NCBI GenBank assembly: GCA_009617715.1
Contig: VTFK01000045.1
Span: 372,001 to 436,000, forward strand
Reading direction: 5' to 3'
Source of the DNA: Plectrocnemia conspersa
Taxonomy: Eukaryota > Arthropoda > Insecta > Trichoptera > Polycentropodidae
DNA length: 64,000 nucleotides
Shown: one piece after another, positions 38,501 to 47,443 of the stretch
Numbering within the stretch: the stretch's first letter is position 1
Layout: every line of letters begins with the position of its first letter
Made by a program: the position numbers and the translations under genes
Notes under the pieces: generated by a model
Told to the model about the DNA's origin: nothing
Seen by the model: the letters and a program-made list of their open reading frames with translations, nothing else
The model's database searches: none

Positions 38501-41500
38501 TTATTTGTCCTATGTATATCATTAATATAATGCTTGCTGTAAATGATTTATCACACTTATTTACATATATGTTTTTTTATGTAAACGTAATGGTAAAAAT
38601 TTTACTTTTTATAATGTACATAAGTAAACAAATTGTGATTCACAGATCATATAACTTTTTCATCATAATTTTACATATATAATAATTTCCAACTCAATAC
38701 ATAATTGTAGTGATATCTAATATATATATGTTCTTGAATATATAATTGAAATACTAATTTGTTTTTAACAGGTCCTTCTATTAGAAGCTGGCATTGAAGA
38801 GCCCGAGGTCGCAGATGTTCCAGCCCTCGCTCCAATTTTGCAAAGATCAAACATTGATTGGAGTTATAGAACTCAACCGGATAAACGCTATTGCAGGTCC
38901 AGGAGGAACGGAGGTTGCGGCTGGTCAAGGTAATTATTATTACTTTTAATCATTTCGTGATACTATTTTTTACCCGTGCCTAGATAACAATATAACGTTT
39001 CAATCAGAGCTCGGTTGATTTAGTACTCAAAAGCATTCGCCGCTGACAAATTGCTTACGAAAATAGATTGATTGATTTACGTAAATGTGTTTTTGTGGCC
39101 GGTTTCCTAACGACCGAGCCCCATAACAAAAATTCGCCAATGAAAAGGCAGAAAGTAGAAAGTTTACTTTTTTTCATAGAATCTGGTTTACGGTCGAACG
39201 TTGACTTTTTGTGGCCTTTGACTTGAACGGAATTCAGTTCGGCCTTTTTACTTATAACCGATGACAATTAATCAGCAAAATCGCAAGCACGCATGTGAAA
39301 TGAACAAAACCTTTATAAACTTATATGTACTTCTTTAGAACTCTAATCAAAGTCATATTTATATTCAAGCTTTAAAGTGTATTTATTCACTAATCCGGCA
39401 TTAAAATCTAGATGTATCGTATAACTTTAAGATTAGATTTGACATATTAGCATTGAGTATATGAACTATTAATATAACAATATTTTCTACTATGATAAGG
39501 ATACTACAGATCTTGATCCTAGCATGGTTTAAAAATTAGGTTTTCTTCTAAATTTAAATGAAAATGTTTAACTAGTAAAATGATATGTGTTTTTTATAAA
39601 TATCATGAAAAAAGAGTATACAATAACATATGTACATAACCGATAAAAATAATGCTTTTTAACGCACTTATTCTGATTTGCTCATACAAATATGTTCATC
39701 AGTAAAATAAGCTTATATTTATTATATGAAGACCAACGACTAAATCACCGGCGATTTTCAAAGCTTTTATTTTGAATCGAGCTCAACTCGATCTTCGAGG
39801 ACTACTGCATTCTTCAGATGCAGACAATGCTACAAAAAAAAACGTATAAATAAAAATAATTATCAAATTATATGTGGACTAGCTTAAAATTGTTGATATA
39901 ATCATATATTACAAATTCATCAATTTGTCTTCTATAAAAATAAACACCCTAAAACACAGGTAATGATAATTAACTAAATAAATAAAATATTGCCATAACG
40001 AACCGCTATATTTCTATCACTTACTCAAAAAACAATTTTTTTTGATAGCCGGTAACTAAACAGTCACGATTGTGCCCTTTATTCCTAACCGATTAGGCCA
40101 TTGTGCCAGCGCTCAACGACGCCACTCAAACACTAGCCATCCAGCTATTTTTTTAGCGATAGCTACGGGAAATTAGTACAATTAATGTGTGTAAATATGT
40201 TGTATATACGCCAATTTTATGCATTTGAAATACCTATAAAATTTATAATGAATACTATAAAATGACAGACAGACTCAACTTTTAATCTTTCTATGTTACC
40301 TGATAGGCCTAAGCCCAATGCGGTACAACATAGTCAATCAGAGATAATGAATACCTACAAGTAAATATTAACCACGAGAGTCCAGGAATCAGTGACGCCT
40401 ATATAAATAATTTTGAATTATTATTTTCATTTTTAATTATAATCAATAGATTTCACTTTTCAGCTGGATTGATTTTTAATAATAACACACGAGTCTCTTG
40501 CCGTGGTTGTAACCCGTGGCCTCAGGGTTGACAATCTAGATCTTAAAAACTACGCTATTCCGACTTTATGCTATAGATGTCGTAGACGTTAATTTTAAGA
40601 AACGACGCCATACTTCTTTTATTTTTAGCCATAATGATAAGATAAACTATTTTTTTTCTATGGTCTTGTCTTGTTTTTTAAATATTGTCGATTTTGTTTG
40701 AAAATTTTAGGCGAAATTTATTGTTTTTTAAACTTTTGCTTTCATAAAATACTTTTCAATAATATTTTGTGATACATTTTAATTCACATTTCATATTAAA
40801 TGATTTAACATTTTTATCTTCTTTTTGGGATTTTTGCCACAAAGATAAGATAAACTAATGTTTTCCTATAAAATAGTGGTTTTCAAATATCTGAAATTTT
40901 GTTTAAAAAATATTTTAAAATAATACATTGTAATAAAATATAATATTTTTTCATAAAAATAAATTTAAGTAATTAATCTTCTTTTTTAGGTTCTTGCCAC
41001 AAAGATAAGATAAACTAGTGTTTTTCTAAAAATTATTATTTTTCAAATATCGTCGATTAAAAAATATTCAGCGAAATTTATCGTTTTCTTTAACCTTTTG
41101 CTTCAAATTTTAATAATACATTTTAATATATTATAATACATATAACATAATAATTAATCTATAGGTTAGTTTTAAAGCTTTGAATATATAAGAAAGTATT
41201 TAAAAGTTAAAAAATTTATTATAAAAATGTTATATTGTTTATTTATTTATGCATATAATTATATTATGACTGTGGTAAACAAATATTTACATGTTTACCG
41301 TATAATCTATTAATAATAAGCATTATGTCTTATAAATTTGAAGCACCTTTCAACTATTTGCATAAAACTAACGACCTACATCTTATCGCAACTTTATACT
41401 TTATAATTTTAGTAATTATTATTATAATTAATTCCGATCTCTTAATTAATTTACAATAAAGTATACCACTAATATTAAAATAACCATAAATATTTTATTA

Positions 41501-43299
41501 ATAACACAGAGGTAATTAACTGATGTTGATGTTTGTATTTTAAAAATCATGAATGAATAACCTGTTCTGAAAAGAATTCTACCTATAACCATATAAATCT
41601 CAATTTCGTTATGATTTTATTATGATAATAAAAAGCGTCTCTAAAACGCAAATCTAATAAAAATTAAAAATAAACCCATTCCTATCGTAATTTATCACGA
41701 TCGAAAGTCGAGACAGTGGGTGCTTGGCGTTTTTGTGTCTGTAATAACCACGAATCACGTCATTTATAATCTTTATCATTTCAGAGGCAAAGTAATGGGC
41801 GGATCCAGTACCATAAATTACATGATATATATGAGGGGAAATCGCCAAGATTATGACGAATGGGCGGAGTTAGGAAATCACGGATGGAGTTATAGAGATG
41901 TGAGTCGTTTTCCACTTTATCTCAACATCGCACATAAAAAAATATATGAAATATGTATATTCGCTTCTTTCAGGTACTTCCTTATTTCAAGAAATCTGAG
42001 AATAACGAAGACGTGGAATCGCATGATAAAAAATATCACGGTAAGGGTGGATATATGAACATAGAACGCTTCCCTTACGTTGACGATAACGTTGTCGCCA
42101 TGACTACCGCTTGGAAGCAGTACGGTCTTCAAATTACGGATTTGAACGCGGAGAAACAGATAGGCGTCATGGTGCTTCAGACTACTTCGCTTCATGGACA
42201 AAGGTATTCGACTAACTCTGCTTTTATACGACCGGTGAGATACAAGAGGCCCAATTTGGATATTAGAACTCAAGCGCACGTCACTAAGATAATCGTGGAT
42301 CCGCATAAAAAAATAGCTGTTGGAGTTGAATATCTTAAAAATAATCTATTGATCAGAGTGTACGCCAAGAAGGAAATTATATTGTCAGGCGGAACCGTTA
42401 ATTCTCCGAAAGTGCTTATGCTCTCAGGAATCGGACCCAAACAATTTTTAGAACCGCTTCATATCAAAGTAATTAAAGATTTGCACGTAGGATACAATTT
42501 ACAAGATCACGTGACTACGGATTCGGTTTTAATTGTACTGAATAAGACCGCAACGACTGTAACGGATGATGAAAGGGAAGAGGAAGTTGTGAAGTATCGT
42601 CATGCAAAGAAGAAGGAAGGACCTTTGACGACTACTGGTCCTTTATCTTGTAATGTATTCTTGCAGACTAAATACGAGCACTCGCATGACGTTCCGGATA
42701 TGCAATATCACATGGATGTGGCGAATGTTAAAGAGTATTTGAAATCTCCCGGTACGGCTTCAGAGGATAATCTATCGGTCTTGGCGTATTATGACGGTAT
42801 AGCAGCTAGGCCTACCCTGATCCATCCGAAGAGTAGGGGATACATCACACTCAATCAGACGCACCCTTTATTCGGCGCACCTCTTATCTATCCAAGGTAT
42901 TTTTCAGAAAGGTCCGACATAGACGTGTTGATCGCCGGCATAAGAGAGGTCCAGAAACTGGAAAAGACTGAAATATTCAGAAAGATCGGCGCCACTTTTT
43001 CAAGATACCCCTTGCCCGCATGCAGACATCACAAATTCGACTCTGACCAATATTGGGAATGCTGTCTGCGTGAATACACGTCGACGATTTTCCACCCTGT
43101 CGGAACGTGTAAAATGGGACCCCACTGGGACAAGACGGCCGTCGTGGACCCCGACTTGAAAGTTTACGGGATAAAGAAACTTCGTGTCGTGGACGCCTCC
43201 ATTATGCCGACGATTGTCAGGGGGAACACGAACGCTCCGGTGATAATGATCGCCGAAAAAGCGTCCGACATGATCAAGCACGAATGGCTATCCCGTTGA
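26501..43299 (+). CDS. GMC oxidoreductase (glucose dehydrogenase-like), 4 exons, 736 aa
   Basis: FAD-dependent oxidoreductase of the glucose-methanol-choline family, probably oxidising a sugar or alcohol; the substrate is not predictable. Exons: 26501-27112, 38772-38929, 41785-41899 and 41974-43299; every junction is GT-AG and frames join exactly (R257 is split between exons 2 and 3). Visible motifs: FAD dinucleotide fold GAGSAG at residues 185-190, then VLLLEAG at 205-211; GMC signature 1 ([12 protein letters not shown]) from residue 258; signature 2 ([16 protein letters not shown]) near 434-449; active-site [10 protein letters not shown] with His at about 669; and GNTNAP with the second catalytic position (Asn) near 713. 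The N-terminus is unusual: a weak hydrophobic stretch (about 24-36), then roughly 140 residues of linker ending in a basic KRTKR just before the FAD fold. The protein is therefore longer than the usual 600-650 residues of insect relatives. Start chosen because this Met opens the only long frame leading into the FAD fold. No gene symbol is safe, since insects carry many paralogues. Confidence 0.94.
29236..29289. repeat. perfect 24-bp inverted repeat, 6-base loop
   Basis: Arms 29236-29259 (starting ATTTACTAGTCACTAAC) and 29266-29289 are exact reverse complements around TTTCAC, inside GMC intron 1. Either a very young foldback sequence or a small-RNA hairpin. Confidence 0.8.
31030..31500. other. 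unclassified G+C-richer block in GMC intron 1
   Basis: About 470 bases unlike the AT-rich intron around it. It includes a hAT-like end CAGTGGCGTAGACTCC (31111), also partly seen at 12555. The - strand stays open for a long stretch (about 31400-31240) but shows no domain I can name. Probably a decayed mobile element. Confidence 0.35.
32930..33163 (-). pseudogene. Tc1/mariner transposase C-terminal remnant, frameshifted
   Basis: On the - strand three frames in succession give [12 protein letters not shown] (like SPDLTPCDFFLWG), [18 protein letters not shown], and [15 protein letters not shown], the order found at the C-terminus of mariner-type transposases (third catalytic Asp region, then the helix with TVxEL, then the NF motif). 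At least two frameshifts make it non-functional. Confidence 0.45.
34333..34394 (+). ncRNA. candidate microRNA-like hairpin
   Basis: A 62-base foldback in GMC intron 1: an outer 6-bp stem TAACTT/AAGTTA, a 4-base bulge, then a 21-position stem (34343-34363 with 34368-34388) with two internal mismatches and two G-U pairs around the 4-base loop TAAT. The two G-U positions pair only in + strand RNA, hinting that the + strand is the structured one. It is G+C-richer than the intron. No known miRNA seed is recognised; it could also be an old inverted repeat. Confidence 0.35.
36130..36300 (-). repeat. tRNA-derived SINE remnant, copy 2
   Basis: On the - strand, GCACGGTATAAGTCGGTGAC, then TAAAATCTGAGAGAC, then TTGGGTTCAAACTGC looks like a tRNA-Lys-type head with a B box. 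The tail at the left is A/T-rich with an ATGATGATG run (about 36141-36149). Shares several ordered words with 25080-25200. Confidence 0.45.
38930..41784 (+). other. GMC intron 2 (2.9 kb)
   Basis: Starts GTAATT and ends TTTCAG, splitting Arg257 (AG|A), immediately before signature 1. Contains a three-fold degenerate repeat around the double GATA motif GATAAGATAAAC (about 40636, 40844 and 41004). The rest is AT-rich with nothing recognised. Confidence 0.85.
40600..41110. repeat. three diverged repeats carrying double GATA sites
   Basis: Units share GATAAGATAAACT (40636, 40844 and 41004), followed by TTTTTCTA-like and CAAATAT(C/T)G-like words and, in units 1 and 3, GCGAAATTTAT-GTTTT. Spacing is about 208 and 160 bases. 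GATAAGATAA contains two overlapping WGATAR sites, the binding motif of GATA factors. Confidence 0.6.
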
Positions 43300-43588
43300 A
43301 TTTATATAATCTGTGTTCAAGTTTATAAATGTGATAATAGATTATTTTTCAATTGTGTACTTAAAAAATGTGAAAATGCTTCGCGATAATGTTTTATTAT
43401 TTGACAAAATATCAAAGAAAAGGGGTCGGGATTTGACTTAGTTAAAATTATCATTTCACTATATATTATGGTAAAACATATACAAATCCATGACTCCTGA
43501 AGTAAGAACTGAGTTTTAGAGTAACTGCCGGACTTATTACAATTATCAAGATATGACTTAATCCTTTTTACCTTATCTCTTTAAAAGT

Positions 43589-43594
43589 AATAAA
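43589..43594 (+). terminator. candidate poly(A) signal of the GMC gene
   Basis: AATAAA 290 bases after the GMC stop codon. Several other AATAAA hexamers follow in this AT-rich sequence (for example near 43851), so the true cleavage site is uncertain. Confidence 0.35.
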
Positions 43595-43599
43595 TGCAT

Positions 43600-45083
43600 T
43601 TTTATCATATTAATAATATTTTACGTTTTCAACAGACATACATATATAATCATTTTGCCATAAAATATTACTCAAAAGGACGTTTAAGGTTATAGTTTTT
43701 TAATCGAATATAAATATAGGTTAATTATAACAAAAAAAAACTGTTTATAATCCACGGTTATTATTTAAGTATTTATATAATACTTAAGATTTAGAAAAAA
43801 AAAATTATATATAAATATATATAGCCGACAATAATTACTTTTAATAATTAAATAAATATTATAAATGTATTTTGGGTATTTGTCATTTATTCATTAAACT
43901 GATAATAATCTGTATTGTTATATTATTATATTTATGATAATTTTACCTATGACTAAGTTTTTAACATGTCAGTTATTGTTTTTAATAAAAATATATTTTA
44001 AAATAAACCATATTTGTTTTTATAATATTTAATATTTTTTACAAATAAGTATTTATTTCTATTGTATATTTATTGATTATATAATGTTGATATTGACCAC
44101 TTTAAAGTAGTCCCCATGGAATATAAAACACTTATGAATTAAATAAAAAAATAATAAATAATTATTTGACTTATATCAGAATGGCAAACCACATCCCTTA
44201 GTTCGGCGGAATAGCTGCACTATGGCGAAACTCCATTCCGGTCTGCGGGCGAGTAACGGCGGCTCTTAAACCAGACATCACCTTAAAACTTTTACTTAAA
44301 TATTACTTTAATAGTTACTTGAATACCTGTACGGAGATTTCTCATCACGATTTCCAGAGAATTATCGAAAAAATTCAATCTCCAAAAAATCGTAATATTG
44401 CTATTGGTAATCGCGCACTAAAAACACTAGAACACCTTGAAGGTTAGGTTAACGAAACATGCATTTATTAAGATCGCCTTATATTTCATATGTCAAGATG
44501 AAAATTTTATATTTCGGATTCAGGCATGAAAATGTTACATAATATGAAATATACTTATTGCCATTATAATTTTCATTCTTTTCACCATCTGTATATCATA
44601 TTATATTACCCATTTTTTCCAACCACGAACGCGTATCATCCCGTAAAGGTTTGAATAAGGCAATTAAACGAACATTCGCCCGGGATGGTGTGTGGTTAAA
44701 GATTTGCGGTGGTGATTAACCGTAACTAACGACCCAAAGTAATATTGGGACACAGGTGGAAACCTCCGTTGCCAAACGGACTAACGCTTTTGACTGAGCA
44801 ACGAATTAGAATATATTATATTATAACATCGACGGTCTCATTAAAGCATATCGTCAAATACATGTTTTTTATTAAAACTTTATGGTATATATTTTATATT
44901 TTACTATTAGCGGTTTATACATACATTAATTAGTATGTATTAAAACGAATTGAAAAGTCTTTATCCAAGTTGCGCTTCGGATGGTCTTATTGCAAAATTT
45001 TTATTGCTGGCTATTAACTTGTGAATAATTGACCTATAAATTAAACAGTAAATCGCAGTCAACATATGTACATACGCAGGATA
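43600..45083. other. intergenic, AT-rich with two G+C-richer patches
   Basis: Patches at about 44185-44275 and 44630-44790 are richer in G+C (for example GCGGGCGAGTAACGGCGGCT near 44246) and carry no reading frame of note. They may be repeat ends. Nothing else recognised. Confidence 0.4.
45000..45005 (-). terminator. candidate poly(A) signal for the possible peptide exon
   Basis: AATAAA on the - strand about 80 bases downstream of the TAG stop at 45084. Such hexamers are common in this AT-rich DNA, so it supports a 3' end only weakly. Confidence 0.25.
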
Positions 45084-45162
45084 CTAGTAATGCCTTCGCT
45101 TTCGCCCCATACCAAAAGGATACAGAGGATCAATTTCCCATTTAAATTTTGCAGACCTTTTG
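45084..45162 (-). CDS. possible last exon of an allatostatin-A-like neuropeptide gene
   Basis: Reading the - strand, a good 3' splice site (CTTGCCCTAG, ending at 45163) is followed by KRSAKFKWEIDPLYPFGMG, RKRR, HY and a stop (TAG, 45086-45084). A dibasic KR, then a peptide ending Y-P-F-G-M-G before a basic RKRR, fits the layout of processed, C-terminally amidated peptides, and Y-x-F-G-[L/M]-amide is the allatostatin-A signature. An AATAAA lies about 80 bases past the stop (45005-45000, - strand). Against it: only one peptide copy is visible, allatostatin-A precursors usually carry several, no upstream exon or signal peptide was found, and a short open stretch may arise by chance. The frame is also open upstream of the splice site for some 20 codons, so the exon start is a guess. 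Confidence 0.3.
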
Positions 45163-45789
45163 CTAGGGCAAGCAATTTTCGCGAGTATTAATATTAATGA
45201 AATCATAAACTATAACACCATACATGCGAAAACATACTACACAATTTAAAATACGATATATATTCATAAATCTAAAGTTTTAGTGTTTTTAATAAATATC
45301 TACATATTTATGTCTTTTGCCAATACGTCGCATTTTAGACGTTGTGACTTGAAACCTAAAGCTTTGTGTTATCAATAAATAAGAAAAAAATATTTTGGAT
45401 ATTTTATTCGTAGATAAGCGCATTCCCTATAATCATTGATAATTATGTGGGAGGCAATTTATTTGAATACAAAAACTAGACGACACTGGCATCACCGACG
45501 TGACGACGGCAAGAGCAGCAGATTCTTGGCATCATTGATGTTTTGTATATTATTATTTTATTTTTTAATGCTAATTTTGAAATACAACCTATTCACCAAT
45601 ACATCTTACGAAGCTAGAGTTCCAGTTGCTTCCTCTTGTTCCAGGTGTGAGTTCTCCAATTCAAGCCTCTATCAATGTGAATCCCTATGTATTTTTCACT
45701 TGTTGATGTTAGGTTCGCTTTGCCATTTTCCACGAGTGATATATAAGTCGCTTCGAAAGTCGCTCGTCGTATGAAAGCGTTCATTCAAA

Positions 45790-45955
45790 CTCGTGCTTTT
45801 ATAGGTTGCGGCAACTAGCTAGTCGCCTGTGTGTGTCGCCGCTGCGCAGCGACTCGCTAGATGCTCGGGTGACTCGGCGATTACGTGCGTTTAAAACACC
45901 CATTTAAAACATATAAAGTAGGTCGCCGGCAACTAGTCGACAGTGCGTAATAGGT
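45790..45955. repeat. G+C-rich insert with direct repeats inside the Jockey remnant
   Basis: About 165 bases rich in GTCGC words interrupting the LINE. Imperfect direct repeats GGTTGCGGCAACTAG (about 45805) and GGTCGCCGGCAACTAG (about 45921) lie near its ends, with ATAGGT words just outside them. Probably a small unclassified transposon. Confidence 0.4.
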
Positions 45956-46474
45956 CTAAAGAAGACCGAATGAGAAATATCCCTGTTTAACGTGAAGATA
46001 ACATAGAGAGATTTGTTCGCTGGCTTTGATTCTCTATTACAAGAACCATACTTCTATCTTAATTAAATGGTCTTTTAAGCTCTTTGCTACTACTTTCGAC
46101 TGCACGTCTGATGCCATGTTAATTGTATCGTCTACAAAAGTTGCTATTCATATGTCATTCGCAGTTGATAGGCTTATTCTTTTATTGTGCAGAATTGGTG
46201 CGTTTGTTTTTTTAATTAAATAGATCAAGATTCGATTCAGGAAAATGGTCAGACAATAAATCTATTAAATCAGGTTTTTTTCAACGATCCGAAAACCAGT
46301 ATGTAGGCTCTCCTTTTATTATTGGTTTCATGTTGTTTTCTTGGAGCGACATCTATAATTGTCGGCCTTTATGAGAAGGGGCTTGTGATCGCGGACCCCA
46401 CCAAGGTTATTTGCCATTGAAATCACTTCTGACCAATGTTCTGTTTCTCAGTATTTTGAAAAATTCTGTATACT

Positions 46475-46727
46475 CAGTGGCGTAGCTATGGCGGGGCGGA
46501 GGGAGCGGGCGGCTCTTGCTTGGGGGTGGCATATTCGCGATGGGATCGTCTAGTGTGATTCTTAACCCTGAATGCACTAAAACATAAATAAATCCACGAA
46601 TAACAAGATCTTAATAATTACCAATTTATTATTTTAAGAAAAGCTGATTTTATGACCCTGCAAAAAATGTATGGGGGGGCAATTTTAAGGATCGCCCTGG
46701 GCGGCACATACCCTAGCTATGCCACTG
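46475..46727. mobile_element. hAT-type MITE, 253 bp, with 8-bp target-site duplication
   Basis: Begins CAGTGGCGTAGCTATGG and ends CCTAGCTATGCCACTG, inverted terminal repeats with one difference. Flanked by the exact 8-bp duplication TGTATACT (46467-46474 and 46728-46735). Inserted in the Jockey remnant. No transposase. Confidence 0.93.
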
Positions 46728-47443
46728 TGTATACTGCTTTTTCTTGATTTGATGTTTGAAAGAACTATATATGACTATAAAAGATATTAGACCTATGCTG
46801 TATTCGACATTGACACTGGTGGCTTAAAGATAATATTTATTGTACTTTGGTTTTTCATAGTATTTTTAAAAAGTTTTTCAATTCCTCCGTGAGCAAAACT
46901 GTCTGAATGTTCAGTATAATAAATATTTGACTTTTTGAGGTAAAAGTGAGTCTCTAATATTATCATTATGTCAATGTTATGGTTTATTAAAAATATTTTT
47001 AGTTCTTGAGTTCTTAGCCATCCATTGGAATTACAAATTGCGATATTTGTAATTTTGGTCATAAGTTAATTTTGGTTATAAATATTTTATTAATAATAAA
47101 TTGTTATTTCGTTGTATTTTAAATTCAAAACATTAAATTATATAATATCCATTTAAATTTTATATATTTATAATTTATTATTTAGCAAAATTGGTTATGT
47201 TTTGGAAATTAAAATATTTTGTCTATGGCCAAGACGTTTTGTCTTTGGACCGCTTAAGCTATAAAAAACATACTAACGTCAAAATATCGAGTTTGCCCTC
47301 ACTCGATTACGGCATTAGTTTTGATTAAAATCTTACCATATTCAAAATGAATTCATTTTAATATTATCTTAATCGAATCAATGTATAGCTTTATACATTC
47401 TGTTTGAGAATTTGGGTTAAATAAGTGTATTAAAAACGTAAAA

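Larger units (their letters stand above)
27113..38771 (+). other. GMC intron 1 (11.7 kb)
   Basis: Begins GTATGT after the codon for K204 and ends TTTTTAACAG before VLLLEAG, phase 0. It is A+T-rich and holds no supported gene. Recognisable contents: a 24-bp perfect inverted repeat (29236-29289), a G+C-richer unclassified block (about 31030-31500), a frameshifted Tc1/mariner transposase tail (about 32930-33163), a miRNA-like hairpin (34333-34394) and a tRNA-derived SINE remnant (about 36130-36300). Elsewhere I see only low-complexity AT sequence. Long first introns often carry enhancers, but no specific site is claimed here. Confidence 0.85.
45560..47062 (-). mobile_element. decayed Jockey-clade LINE ORF2 with nested insertions
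   Basis: Reading the - strand from 47062: an endonuclease start (TNIAICNSNGWLRTQELKIF then INHNIDIMIILETHF), further endonuclease motifs with stops (SDFNGK-like, GEPTYW-S at about 46300-46440), the RT palm ATFVDDTINMASD with DHLIKIEVWF and RIKAS (about 45980-46160), and finally KYIGIHIDRGLNWRTHTWNK (about 45620-45690). The order matches Jockey ORF2, but the fingers of the RT are missing and stops and frameshifts are frequent. A hAT MITE sits at 46475-46727 and a G+C-rich insert at about 45790-45955. Confidence 0.8.

Noticed and set aside
41917..43281. Antisense frames over GMC exon 4
   Set aside because: Shadows of the coding strand, where signature and active-site motifs are clear.
44185..44290. 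Resemblance to rRNA (GCGAGTAACGGCGG word)
   Set aside because: Only a short word matches and the flanks do not follow 28S or 18S order. Not called as an rRNA fragment.
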